Positions 1 through 7,680 of a stretch of DNA of 18,782 nt are shown here, in pieces (the first letter of the stretch is position 1; each line of letters opens with the position of its first letter). The position numbers were made by a program, and so were the translations under genes. The DNA is from Gammaproteobacteria bacterium. GTDB taxonomy: Bacteria > Gemmatimonadota > Gemmatimonadetes > Longimicrobiales > Gaopeijiaceae. The stretch covers positions 1-18,782 of the forward strand of contig JAHEKL010000021.1 of NCBI GenBank assembly GCA_024638345.1, read 5' to 3'. The notes beneath the pieces are model-generated. The model did no database searches, was not told the origin of the DNA, and worked only from the letters and a program-made list of their open reading frames with translations.

Positions 1-863
1 ACGGGGTGCGGGGCTACGAGCGGCGATACCTGCACGTCATGATGGCGGTCAACTCGGACGGCGAGCTCGTCGAGCATTGGCCCGAGCACAACGCGCTCTT
101 CGACGTGCGTGGTGGACGCGGACCGCACAAGATCAAGATCAGCCCGTACGACCCGGACAAGCATATCTGGGTGATCGACGACAACCTCCATCAGATCCAC
201 AAATTCACCTACGACGGTGAGTTGGTGCTGACACACGGAGAGCAGCTGGTTCCTGGACGGGGCCCCAACAACTTCAACCGTCCGACGGACATCGCCTGGC
301 TACCCGACGGCACCTATTTCATCAGTGACGGCTACGTCGGCACCCGCGTCGCGAAGTACGACGCCGACGACAATTTCATCATGGATTGGGGCCAGGAGCC
401 GGTCGACCCGGCCAACCCGGGCCCGTACGAGTTCGATACCGTCCACGCGATCACGATCAGCGAGGACCGGCTGCTCTACGTCTCGGACCGGGCGCATGCG
501 CGCATCCAGGTGTTCGACGAGAACGGCCAGTTCCAGTTCATGTTCCCGACGGGACCGCGCGGGGAGTCTCTGCCCTATGCGATCGAGGTCATGAACGATC
601 CGTCCGGTGAAGAGTTCCTGTGGATCGCCGACGGCGGCACCGGTCGGATGCTGAAATACGACATGGAGGGGAACTACCTCTACGGGTGGGGCACCCCCGG
701 CAATGAGTATGGTCACTTCAACGGGCCGCACTCGATCACGACGGATCAGGACGGAAACCTCTACATAGCCGAGGTCTTCGCCGGCCGGATCCAGAAGTTC
801 GTCCCGAGGTCCGGTGCCGACCGGACCAAGCTGGTAGGTGAGCAGCTTCGGGTCGCCTGGTAG
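1..863 (+). CDS. NHL-repeat protein, peptidylglycine amidating-lyase-like (5' partial)
   Basis: The reading frame is open at the left window edge (first full codon at base 3), so the true start probably lies upstream; a GTG at base 6 is only the first possible start inside the window. The 285 residues counted from that GTG form a beta-propeller of NHL-type blades, with repeated patterns such as 'ISDGYVGTRVAKYD', 'YVSDRAHARIQVFD' and 'YIAEVFAGRIQKF'. Histidines 41, 147 and 242 sit at the same place at the beginning of three blades ('PHKI', 'VHAI', 'PHSI'). In peptidyl-alpha-hydroxyglycine alpha-amidating lyases, histidines in such positions hold the catalytic metal. Many bacterial members are exported, but the N-terminus that would show this is missing. 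The fold is clear; the lyase activity is inferred. It could instead be a non-enzymatic NHL protein. Two hairpins follow the TAG stop. Confidence 0.8.
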   Translation, partial: GVRGYERRYLHVMMAVNSDGELVEHWPEHNALFDVRGGRGPHKIKISPYDPDKHIWVIDDNLHQIHKFTYDGELVLTHGEQLVPGRGPNNFNRPTDIAWLPDGTYFISDGYVGTRVAKYDADDNFIMDWGQEPVDPANPGPYEFDTVHAITISEDRLLYVSDRAHARIQVFDENGQFQFMFPTGPRGESLPYAIEVMNDPSGEEFLWIADGGTGRMLKYDMEGNYLYGWGTPGNEYGHFNGPHSITTDQDGNLYIAEVFAGRIQKFVPRSGADRTKLVGEQLRVAW

Positions 864-872
864 GCTTTCAGC

Positions 873-893
873 GGCGTCGGTGAGACTGACGCC
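873..893 (+). terminator. Short hairpin after the NHL gene
   Basis: A 9-bp stem with a 3-base loop (873-881 pairing with 885-893, one G-U pair) starts 9 bases after the stop codon at 863. There is no T-run after it, so it is at most half of a tandem terminator with the stronger hairpin at 910-940. Confidence 0.3.
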
Positions 894-909
894 GACGTAA
901 GACAATCAT

Positions 910-940
910 CGGGGGGTCCCGGTTCGACCGGGGCCCCCCG
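910..940 (+). terminator. Strong GC-rich hairpin, likely terminator
   Basis: Bases 910-922 pair with 928-940 around the 5-base loop TTCGA. This is a 13-bp stem, nearly all G-C with one G-U wobble. It lies between the end of the NHL gene and the ribosome binding site of the kinase gene. No T-run follows, which is common in high-GC genomes. The alternative is a 5' leader structure of the kinase mRNA. Confidence 0.55.
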
Positions 941-969
941 TCGGTATTCGCATCGACAGGAGAGTCGAT

Positions 970-2256
970 TTGACAGATTCTCGCGAGCCCGCAGCCGATC
1001 GCGGGGCCGGGAGGATCGCCGAGGAGCGCGGCCACCTCCAAAAGAAGCTCCTGGAAGCCCTGCAGCCCGACTTCGAGATCGTGCGGCCACTGGGAAGTGG
1101 GCGAACCGCTCATTTATTCCTCGCCCGTGAGACCGCCCTCAAACGCCTCGTCGCCGTAAAGGTCCTCCGTCCCGAGATCGGGGAGGAGGAAACCGCGAGA
1201 GCGCGATTCGAGCGAGAAGCTCGCTCCCTCGCAGGAATCTCCAACCCGCGGGTTCCCGCGGTTCACCGGGTGGGCCGGCTCAACTCGGGGCTCCCCTACA
1301 TGGTCGAGACCTACATCGAAGGCCGGACCCTGCGCGATCGGCTCGAGGCACTCGGCGCGATCCGGCCGGAGGAGGCACGTTCGATACTCGCGGACGTTGC
1401 TGCAGCCCTGTCCGCATCACACGCCAAGGGAGTGATCCATCGGGACCTCAGGCCGGGGAACGTCATGCTGGACCGCGACACGGGCCGAGCCTACCTGACC
1501 GACTTCGGACTCGCCACTGTCCGAGAGTCGGGCACCCAGGCGGACGCGCGGCTGACCCAGACAGGAGAGATCCTGGGGGATCCGCACTACGCCAGCCCCG
1601 AGCAGTTGAGGGGCGAGCCGGTCACGGCTCAGGCGGATGTCTACAGCCTCGGCGTCCTCGGTTACGAGATCCTGACCCTGACGAACCCCTTCGGATCCGG
1701 CTCGCGGCATGAGCTGTTCACGGCACATCTCAGAGGCGATCCCCAGGATCTCCCATGGGAGGTCAGCGTACTGGACCCCGAGCTCGGGAGCATCCTGAAG
1801 CGCTGTCTGCAAAAAGAGCCGAAGCGTCGGCCGAGGGCGGAGGAGGTTCGTCGAGCCCTGAGCAGCGAGGGCGCGGCGTCCGGAGAATCGTCGACTGGGA
1901 GTATTCTGGCACCCTTCCCGCGACTGGCTTCGTTCGTTTCGGAGCTGAAGCGGCGCCGGGTGTACCAGGTCGCGGCCGCGTATCTGGTCGGGGCGGTCTT
2001 CTTCATCGAGGTCTCGGGAAACATCCTGGAAGGACTGGGCGCGCCCGCGGCCCTCTACCAATCCTTGGTCCTCGCGATGCTTGCGGGCTTCCCTGCGGTC
2101 CTCATCCTCTCCTGGCTGTTCGACGTTACGGGTCGCGGGATCGAGCGGACCGAGCCGTCCGAGGGCAAGAGTGGACGAGCTCTCAAGATCGCGGGGCTCG
2201 TAAGCGCATCCGCCCTGGCGATCGCGGCCGGGTGGTGGTGGTTCTTGGTGCGTTGA
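970..2256 (+). CDS. Membrane-anchored Ser/Thr protein kinase
   Basis: A 428-residue Hanks-type kinase starting with TTG at 970; AGGAG at 958-962 leaves a 7-base spacer and supports this start. The kinase domain spans about residues 34-300. Visible elements are the glycine-rich loop 'LGSGRTAHLF' (41-50), Lys64 in 'VAVKV', Glu83 in 'FEREAR', the catalytic loop 'HRDLRPGN' (157-164, Asp159), 'DFG' (178-180) and 'SPE' (209-211). The usual lysine two residues after the catalytic Asp is Arg161, a conservative change. After about residue 320 comes 'LKRRRVYQVAAAYLVG', then three hydrophobic segments near 332-352, 365-385 and 405-427. The kinase should therefore face the cytoplasm on a membrane anchor. 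Related proteins often continue into TPR repeats after this module; this one stops. Substrates are unknown. It converges on the beta-barrel gene 31 bases downstream. Confidence 0.93.
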   Translation: MTDSREPAADRGAGRIAEERGHLQKKLLEALQPDFEIVRPLGSGRTAHLFLARETALKRLVAVKVLRPEIGEEETARARFEREARSLAGISNPRVPAVHRVGRLNSGLPYMVETYIEGRTLRDRLEALGAIRPEEARSILADVAAALSASHAKGVIHRDLRPGNVMLDRDTGRAYLTDFGLATVRESGTQADARLTQTGEILGDPHYASPEQLRGEPVTAQADVYSLGVLGYEILTLTNPFGSGSRHELFTAHLRGDPQDLPWEVSVLDPELGSILKRCLQKEPKRRPRAEEVRRALSSEGAASGESSTGSILAPFPRLASFVSELKRRRVYQVAAAYLVGAVFFIEVSGNILEGLGAPAALYQSLVLAMLAGFPAVLILSWLFDVTGRGIERTEPSEGKSGRALKIAGLVSASALAIAAGWWWFLVR

Positions 2257-2287
2257 GCGAGCCGAGCTCGTGCTTGGGGGAATCGAG

Positions 2288-3154
2288 CTACTCCAAAATG
2301 GTCCAGCTCGAGAAGTAGCCTACGACGAGGGCGGTCCCCGCAGGAAGGTTCTTCCCGTCCACTGGAACCCTGGCACCGAGACTCAGCATTCCGGGACCCA
2401 GCGAGTAAGAGGCCTTGGGCGTAATCTGGAGGATCGAACGCTCGGCGTTCGGAAGGGCCACGCCCTCGATCACCGGTGTCGTGACGCTCTTCATCCCCTC
2501 CACTATGAGCTGCAGGCCCACCGAACGAACGATCCCTCCGACCTGGGCGAGAAAGAAGGCCTCGTCCGCGAAGTCGCGTTGGGCGGCATCGTTCGGCTTG
2601 CGCCAGCGGTAACCGATCCAGCCGTTCGCGTACGCGTTGGTGGGCCAGAAGGAGTGACCCAGCTCCGCGATCACCTCCCAATCCGTCTGACCGTCGCCTA
2701 GCGGGATGACCTCGGAGTTCACCGCGAAGTCGCCGACCGATATCTTTGCGCCACCGCGGATTGCGAAGGGAAAGTCGAACCCCAGATAGCTCAGGGGGGC
2801 CGCCCGCAGGTAGAGATTGGTATCTCCGATTCCAGTGCGAAGCCGGTCGTCCCGGGCATCGTCGTAGCGGAGGCGATGATAGGGAACCTGCACCCACCCG
2901 TCGACTCCAGGAGCGAGGCCGGCTGCGAGGGTCAGAAAGACGGACGTGCTGACCGCATGCCCGTCGGCGAAGAAGTCTCTCACCCGACCGTCGAACTCGA
3001 AGGCCTCCCGCGTATCCAGGTGGTAGACGGAGACGTCGATCCAGCCACGACCGGGGCTCTCCACCCATTGTGCCCGCCCGATCACAGGGCAGGCTACGTG
3101 GAGCAGTCCAAGGAGGCCGAGGCCCAGGGCGCGTCTGCCTCCCCCGGGGATCAC
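2288..3154 (-). CDS. Exported beta-barrel-like outer-membrane protein
   Basis: The protein begins with a positively charged stretch and a leucine-rich core ('RRALGLGLLGLLHVACPVIGRAQ'-like, given here only in part as a signal peptide), with likely cleavage near the 'GRA-QW' site at about residue 28. I chose the GTG at 3154 because it puts the signal peptide at the N-terminus and gives 288 residues. A TTG at 3232 would add 26 residues before the signal and neither start has a clear ribosome binding site. The mature part is rich in short strands alternating polar and aromatic residues, with tyrosine/tryptophan/glycine belts ('WIDVSVYHLD', 'NGWIGYRW', 'GYFSSWTILE'), as in 12- or 14-strand outer-membrane barrels of the MetA-pathway or transporter type. 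No family was recognised with certainty and no substrate can be named. It stands alone, convergent with the kinase. Confidence 0.72.
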   Translation of the reverse strand: MIPGGGRRALGLGLLGLLHVACPVIGRAQWVESPGRGWIDVSVYHLDTREAFEFDGRVRDFFADGHAVSTSVFLTLAAGLAPGVDGWVQVPYHRLRYDDARDDRLRTGIGDTNLYLRAAPLSYLGFDFPFAIRGGAKISVGDFAVNSEVIPLGDGQTDWEVIAELGHSFWPTNAYANGWIGYRWRKPNDAAQRDFADEAFFLAQVGGIVRSVGLQLIVEGMKSVTTPVIEGVALPNAERSILQITPKASYSLGPGMLSLGARVPVDGKNLPAGTALVVGYFSSWTILE

Positions 3155-3637
3155 TGGTCGCCGCGGAGGACGGCACCCAACACCCGTCCCATCGAAGTAA
3201 CGCGTCGGGCGGACGCCCGGCTCATGGTCCAACGATTCGAGCGACGCATGGTTCGCAGCAATCTCCCTTGGGTCGGCGGAGGCAGACGTCGCGACAGGTA
3301 GTCAGGAGGGGCCTCGAGGCGGTCAATGAGGGCTGCCGAGCCTGGACGGAAACCGCGTTCCCCGGACGGTCGCCATGAGCCATTGAGTGAATCCGCCACG
3401 GCCGGTCGGAGTTCCTGAGGGCCCTCCGCTCATCCGCCCGGGGGCCCAGCACGAAGAGATCGGCAATGGCGCGGGCTGTGGAGTCTCGCAGGCGGTCGCA
3501 GCCGGTCCGGGGCCTTGCGGGGTCCGCGGGGACAACCTACGGATTCCCCTCGCTCGGCGCACCGCGAGGCGGGACGCCGCAGGGATCCGCAGGATGCCCA
3601 TCTACCGCGCACGACCAGGAACGGAGGAGAGCCCAGC
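3155..3637. other. Divergent intergenic region, no convincing gene
   Basis: About 480 bases separate the beta-barrel gene (minus) from the aminotransferase operon (plus). Open frames exist on both strands, but none combines a ribosome binding site with a protein-like sequence; they are rich in Arg, Gly and Pro, as expected for non-coding high-GC DNA. Promoters for both directions should lie here, but I see no pair of -35 and -10 boxes good enough to call. No tandem repeat, tRNA-like fold or riboswitch was recognised. Confidence 0.5.
3623..3629 (+). promoter_or_regulatory. Ribosome binding site that fixes the aminotransferase start
   Basis: GGAGGAG at 3623-3629 lies 8 bases before the GTG at 3638. 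The open frame extends 41 codons further upstream, but that extension is arginine/proline-rich and not aminotransferase-like, so this site decides the start. Confidence 0.85.
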
Positions 3638-4972
3638 GTGAACTCGAGTCGGGTCACAGAGACGGCGTCCGGACAATCGACCGAAATGGTGACGAAACAC
3701 ACGGGTCATCTCTTCCCGTGGGTGAAGCCCTACTACCGCGAGCCGATCGTCCTTTCCGATGCTGAGGGTGTCTGGGTTCGGGACCTGGAGGGCCGCGAGT
3801 ATCTCGATTTCTTCGCTGGGATCCTCACAACCTCCATCGGCCACTGTCATCCGGACGTGACCTCAGCCGTCGAGGCTCAGCTCCACCGCATCGGACATAC
3901 TTCCCCACTCTACGTGACCGAGCCGCAGGTGCTCGCCGCCGAGCAGCTCGCTCGTCTCGCACCCGGCGACCTACGCCGGTCCGCCTTCACGAACAGCGGT
4001 ACTGAAGCGATCGAAACCGCGCTCGCGGCGGCCTGTATCTACACGGGGCGCAGCGAGATCATCGCCCTTCGCCAGGGCTACTCGGGGAGGAGCGCGCTCG
4101 CCACCAACCTGACCGGTCACGCGTCGTGGCGCCCGCTTCCGACGCAGGTGGCCGGAATCAAGCATGCGCGAGCCCCTTACACGTACCGGTCTCCGCTGGG
4201 CCCAGGGGCGGCCGAGGAAGAGCAGACTGACTTTTTCATCGACGATCTCGTGGACGTCATCGAATCGGCCACGGGTGGAAGGCCCGCAGCGCTTCTTGCA
4301 GAGACCATCCAGGGCGTGGGCGGCTTCATCGTCCCGCCTCGGGGCTATTTGTGGCGGGCAGCCGAAGTCATTCGCTCGTATGGAGGACTTCTCATCAGCG
4401 ATGAGGTTCAGACCGGATTCGGTCGCACCGGCAAGGTCTGGTTCGGAATCGAGCACGCCGGCGTGGTTCCCGACATCATGGTGATGGCGAAGGGCATCGC
4501 GAACGGCTTCCCCGTGGGCGCCACGATCACCACCGACGAAATCGCCGAAGCATGGACCGGCCACTCGATCTCGACCTTTGGGGGCAACCCGATCAGCATG
4601 GCGGCCGCGGTCGCCACGATGACCGTGATGCAGCGGGAAGACGTCCGCACTCTCTGCGAGGCGCGCGGGGCTCAGGTACGAGTCGAGATGGAACGACTCT
4701 GCTCGGACTTCGACTGGATCGGCGAGGTCCGGGGGATGGGGCTGATGCAGGCGATGGAGATCGTCGACCACCCGGAAACTCGGAGGCCGGACGCGGCGCG
4801 GGCGCAGGCGCTTCTCGAAGCCGCCAGGGACGAAAATCTCCTCGTCGGGGTCGGTGGCCGATACGGACACGTGGTGCGAATGGGGCCGTCGATGCTCGTC
4901 ACGGAGGAGGAGGTCGACGAAGCGATGGCTCGACTCGCGCGCGCCTGCCTCGCTGCGGACGACGCACTGTGA
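3638..4972 (+). CDS. Class III PLP aminotransferase (alanine-glyoxylate / GABA type)
   Basis: A 444-residue fold-type I aminotransferase. Seen in order: the substrate-entry segment 'YLDFFAGILTTSIGHCHP', the PLP-phosphate loop 'TNSGTEA' (about 118-124), 'ISDEVQTGFGRTG' with the pyridine-binding Asp255, 'VMAKGIANGFPVGA' with the Schiff-base Lys285, and 'STFGGNPIS' (about 312-320). Length and motifs fit the family completely. The N-terminal 'LFPWVKPYYREP' pattern and general style resemble alanine-glyoxylate aminotransferase 2-like enzymes, which move an amino group between alanine, beta-alanine or omega-amino compounds and glyoxylate or pyruvate. The exact substrate cannot be read from the sequence. 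It is the first gene of an operon; its TGA stop overlaps the GTG of the next small gene (GTGA, 4969-4972). The likely role is cytoplasmic catabolism of the compound imported by the symporter. Confidence 0.93.
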   Translation: MNSSRVTETASGQSTEMVTKHTGHLFPWVKPYYREPIVLSDAEGVWVRDLEGREYLDFFAGILTTSIGHCHPDVTSAVEAQLHRIGHTSPLYVTEPQVLAAEQLARLAPGDLRRSAFTNSGTEAIETALAAACIYTGRSEIIALRQGYSGRSALATNLTGHASWRPLPTQVAGIKHARAPYTYRSPLGPGAAEEEQTDFFIDDLVDVIESATGGRPAALLAETIQGVGGFIVPPRGYLWRAAEVIRSYGGLLISDEVQTGFGRTGKVWFGIEHAGVVPDIMVMAKGIANGFPVGATITTDEIAEAWTGHSISTFGGNPISMAAAVATMTVMQREDVRTLCEARGAQVRVEMERLCSDFDWIGEVRGMGLMQAMEIVDHPETRRPDAARAQALLEAARDENLLVGVGGRYGHVVRMGPSMLVTEEEVDEAMARLARACLAADDAL

Positions 4973-5118
4973 TCGCCGGTCTTCCCTGGGATTCCTGGCT
5001 CCTACTGGCCGGCTCTGTCGGGGTGCCGCTGGTCATCGTGCTTCGATTCCATCGCGCCCACCGGAGTGGAAACACCGGGAGTCGGCGCCGGAGCGGAGGA
5101 GAGGACCACGAGCCATGA
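4969..5118 (+). CDS. 49-residue single-helix membrane protein between aminotransferase and symporter
   Basis: A small frame starts at GTG 4969 inside the aminotransferase stop (GTGA) and ends with TGA 5116-5118, which overlaps the symporter ATG at 5115. The protein has a short N-terminus ('VIAGLPWDS'), one hydrophobic helix of about 20 residues ('WLLLAGSVGVPLVIVLRF'), then a strongly basic and polar tail ('HRAHRSGNTGSRRRSGG'). There is no ribosome binding site before the GTG, so translation would rely on coupling to the upstream gene. Several known sodium:solute symporters have a small membrane protein encoded just upstream (YhdT with PanF, the DUF485 protein YjcH with ActP, DUF4212 types). 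By position this could be an equivalent, shorter accessory subunit. It is not assignable to any of those families by eye. The alternative is a chance frame bridging two genes. Confidence 0.6.
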   Translation: MIAGLPWDSWLLLAGSVGVPLVIVLRFHRAHRSGNTGSRRRSGGEDHEP

Positions 5119-6662
5119 TGGCCTCCGGCACGGTGATCGCCGTACTTCTGATCTACCTGCTGGTGCTCCTCGTCATCGGCTGGTGGGGGGGGAGGGAATC
5201 GGGAGAGATCGCCGGATACTACGTCGCGGGCAAGAAGCTTCCCTCCTGGGTCATCGCGTTCAGCTCGAACACGACGGGTGAGAGCGCTTGGCTCATGTTG
5301 GGCCTCACTGGGATGGGATATCTCGTAGGCGCCCACGCGTTCTGGGTGATTCTGGGTGAAGTGATGGGCGTGTGTCTGGCTTGGGTTCTGGTCGCCCGAC
5401 CGTTCAAGGAGTACACGGATCGATACGACTCGATCACGGTTCCAGACTACCTCGAGGACCGCTTCCAGGACTCCGCCCACGTTCTTCGGATCGTGAGTGC
5501 CATCATCATCTTCAGCATGGCCGCCTTCTACGTGGCGGCGCAGCTGACGGCGTCCGGCCGCGCCTTCGAGTCATTCCTGGGAACCACTTACGAGGCCGGG
5601 GTCTTGATCGGTGCCGCGATCATCCTGTACTACACGACGATCGGAGGGTTCAAGGCCGTCGCGTACAGCGATCTCTTGCAGGGCGTCCTGATGGTGCTTT
5701 GTCTCCTCGTGCTGCCGGTCGTGGGCGTCAGGGCCGCCGGCGGCTGGACCGAGATGATGTCGGGCCTGCAAGAAGCCGATCCTGCCCTGTTGCGTCCTCT
5801 GGGCGAGTACGGGTTCAGCATCGCAGGTTGGGCGAGCGCCTTGGGCTTCGTAGCGATCGGGTTCGCCTTCCTGGGGTCGCCGCAGCTGCTGACACGCTTC
5901 ATTTCGGGAAGGGATCAGGATGATATCACGGACGCGGGAGTCATCGCCGTGATCTGTGTGATCATCTTCGACCTTGGAGCCATCTTCGCCGGCATGGCGG
6001 GGAGAGTCGTATTCCCCGGGCTGGAGGATCCCGAGGCCATCTATCCCGTGATGGGCTCCGAGCTCTTTCCCGCGATCTTCACCGGAATCTTCCTGGTCGT
6101 CGTCCTTGCCGCCATCATGTCGACGGTCGACTCTCTCCTCATCCTCGCTTCGTCCGCGGTGGTCCGCGACGTGATCCAGAAGACGCTCGACCCTCCCTGG
6201 ACCGAGCGGGTCTTCTCCATCTGGGGAAAGCTGACGACCGTGGTCGTCGGAGCCGCGGCCGTGGCCCTCGCTTTGCCCGAAGTGCGCGTCATCTTTTGGT
6301 TCGTGCTCTTCGCCTGGTCGGGGCTCGCGTCCGCGTTCACACCCGTCATTCTCTGCTCGCTGTTCTGGAAGAGGACGACCCGTGCGGGAGCGATCGCAGG
6401 CATGATCGCGGGCTTCGCCGGTGCCGTGAGTTGGGTCTTGTTCTTCAAGGCTCAGTTCTACGACCTATACGAGATGATCCCTGGGTTTGCCCTGGGCTTC
6501 ATCACCACGATCGTTGTGAGTCTCGCGACGAAGCCTCCACGGGGCGCCGCGGAAGAGTTCCAATCCGTGTGGTCGGTGGTGGGGAGACCACTCGAGTCAG
6601 CCGTGTCGGACCGAGCCGCTCTAGCTCCGGGCACGAGCATTGGCGGAGGTCCACAACCGTGA
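5115..6662 (+). CDS. Sodium:solute symporter (SSS family, proline-permease type)
   Basis: A 515-residue inner-membrane transporter with about 13 hydrophobic segments. I chose ATG 5115, which overlaps the stop of the 49-residue gene; purine-rich GGAGGAGAGG lies at 5095-5104, slightly far away, and ATG 5118 is also possible. Family marks are 'GRESGEIAGYYVAGKKLPSW' near the N-terminus, the SSF signature region 'GGFKAVAYSDLLQG' (177-190), 'FLGSPQLLTRF' (252-262) and 'AAIMSTVDSLLILASS' (332-347). In this last stretch the Ser336-Thr337 pair matches the PutP residues that help bind Na+. It should couple uptake of a small organic solute, most likely an amino acid or related compound, to Na+ influx. 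Its linkage to an aminotransferase and an oxidoreductase suggests that the imported compound is transaminated or oxidised inside the cell. The substrate is unproven. Confidence 0.92.
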   Translation: MMASGTVIAVLLIYLLVLLVIGWWGGRESGEIAGYYVAGKKLPSWVIAFSSNTTGESAWLMLGLTGMGYLVGAHAFWVILGEVMGVCLAWVLVARPFKEYTDRYDSITVPDYLEDRFQDSAHVLRIVSAIIIFSMAAFYVAAQLTASGRAFESFLGTTYEAGVLIGAAIILYYTTIGGFKAVAYSDLLQGVLMVLCLLVLPVVGVRAAGGWTEMMSGLQEADPALLRPLGEYGFSIAGWASALGFVAIGFAFLGSPQLLTRFISGRDQDDITDAGVIAVICVIIFDLGAIFAGMAGRVVFPGLEDPEAIYPVMGSELFPAIFTGIFLVVVLAAIMSTVDSLLILASSAVVRDVIQKTLDPPWTERVFSIWGKLTTVVVGAAAVALALPEVRVIFWFVLFAWSGLASAFTPVILCSLFWKRTTRAGAIAGMIAGFAGAVSWVLFFKAQFYDLYEMIPGFALGFITTIVVSLATKPPRGAAEEFQSVWSVVGRPLESAVSDRAALAPGTSIGGGPQP

Positions 6663-6727
6663 CGGCGATCGATGGCGCCGGAAGACCCACGGATGGACGC
6701 GTAGACCTATGAACCGGGGCTAGCCCG

Positions 6728-7489
6728 TTGCCGCACGACAACACCCGTATGGATGGAAAAGTCGCGCTCGTGACTGGAGGCAGCCGAGGGATCGGAGCCG
6801 CGATCGCTCGAGCCTTCGCGGCAGCGGGAGCCCGTGTCGTCATCACCCATCGGGATAGCGCGGGAGAGGCGGAGCGCACTCGAGCCGCTCTGGAGGGCAG
6901 CGGGCATCGTATCCTACAGGCATCTGTAGAAGACTCGGAAGCGATCTCGCGTGCGGCGTCCTCGGTCCACCAGACGGAAGGTCGGCTCGACGTCCTCGTG
7001 AACAATGCCGGAATCACCGCGGTGATCCCTCACGACGACCTCGATGCTCTGGACGACGATCTCTTCGACTCGATCCTTCGCACCAATGTGCGGGGCGCGT
7101 TCGCGATGGTGCGGTCTCTTCGCGGTCTGCTCGAGGAGGGAGAGGGCGGGCTGGTGATCAACGTGTCTTCTCTATCGGCCACTACCGCGGACGGAAGCAA
7201 CGTCGCGTACAGCGCATCCAAGGCGGCGCTCGACAACATGACCAAGTCTCTGGCCAGAGCGCTGGCGCCTCGGATCCGGGTGGTCTCGATCGCCCCCGGC
7301 CTCGTGGACACCCGGTTCTCTCGGGACTGGGACCCCGCGATGCGTCAGGAGGTGATCGATCGCACTCCCTTGGGACGGCTCACGAGCCCAGACGAGGTCG
7401 CCGCGGTCGCCTTGGCCGCGGCCACGCTGCTCAGCTTCTCCACGGGGATGGTACTACCCGTCGATGGCGGGAGGCCCCTGGGCAACTGA
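6728..7489 (+). CDS. Short-chain dehydrogenase/reductase (SDR, FabG-like)
   Basis: A classical SDR of 253 residues from TTG 6728, or 246 from ATG 6749. Neither start has a strong ribosome binding site; an in-frame stop at 6710-6712 excludes anything longer. Motifs are the Rossmann loop 'TGGSRGIG' (16-23), 'NNAG' (92-95), Asn120, Ser148 in 'INVSS', the catalytic pair 'YSASK' (Tyr161, Lys165), 'APGLVDT' (189-195) and 'LPVDGG' near the C-terminus. The segment after the first strand reads 'THRDS', with Arg42, which is more typical of NADP(H) binding than of NAD(H). The reaction is reversible oxidation of a hydroxyl to a carbonyl; the substrate is not determinable. It lies 65 bases behind the symporter on the same strand, so it is probably the last gene of that operon. 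Confidence 0.9.
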   Translation: MPHDNTRMDGKVALVTGGSRGIGAAIARAFAAAGARVVITHRDSAGEAERTRAALEGSGHRILQASVEDSEAISRAASSVHQTEGRLDVLVNNAGITAVIPHDDLDALDDDLFDSILRTNVRGAFAMVRSLRGLLEEGEGGLVINVSSLSATTADGSNVAYSASKAALDNMTKSLARALAPRIRVVSIAPGLVDTRFSRDWDPAMRQEVIDRTPLGRLTSPDEVAAVALAAATLLSFSTGMVLPVDGGRPLGN

Positions 7490-7661
7490 CGACCAGCGGT
7501 CGTTCCGGCGTTTCGACTGCCCAGGGGGCCGCCTCGGGTTCAGGCGGACTCCACCCAACAAGATTGGCGGTTTCCATTGTGCGCCGGGACAGCAGTCCGC
7601 ACTCTGGTCGCGAGCCCCGGCCTGTGAGGGTGATGGCCCACGCGCGCGCGTCCGGATCCCA

Positions 7662-7674
7662 CCTCTCGGAGAGG
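7662..7674 (+). promoter_or_regulatory. Hairpin covering the ribosome binding site of the sugar dehydrogenase gene
   Basis: CCTCT (7662-7666) can pair with AGAGG (7670-7674) around the loop CGG. AGAGG is part of the ribosome binding site, 6 bases before ATG 7681. The 5-bp stem is small, so any effect on translation would be mild; this is a structural observation, not a proven control element. Confidence 0.3.
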
Positions 7675-7680
7675 AAGAGA

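Noticed and set aside
2055..3176. A 373-codon minus-strand frame overlapping the beta-barrel gene and the kinase end
   Set aside because: It is in a different frame from the signal-peptide protein, is Arg/Pro-rich, and runs into the kinase C-terminus.
3515..3637. 41-codon upstream extension of the class III aminotransferase
   Set aside because: The extension is Arg/Pro-rich, lacks family similarity and has no ribosome binding site, while GTG 3638 has GGAGGAG at ideal spacing.
3155..3637. Riboswitch or small RNA in the long divergent gap
   Set aside because: No known riboswitch core, promoter-terminator pair or conserved fold was recognised; only scattered short GC hairpins are present.
7529..7547. 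CCGCCT/AGGCGG hairpin after the SDR gene
   Set aside because: A 6-bp stem with a 7-base loop and no T-run is expected by chance at this GC content.
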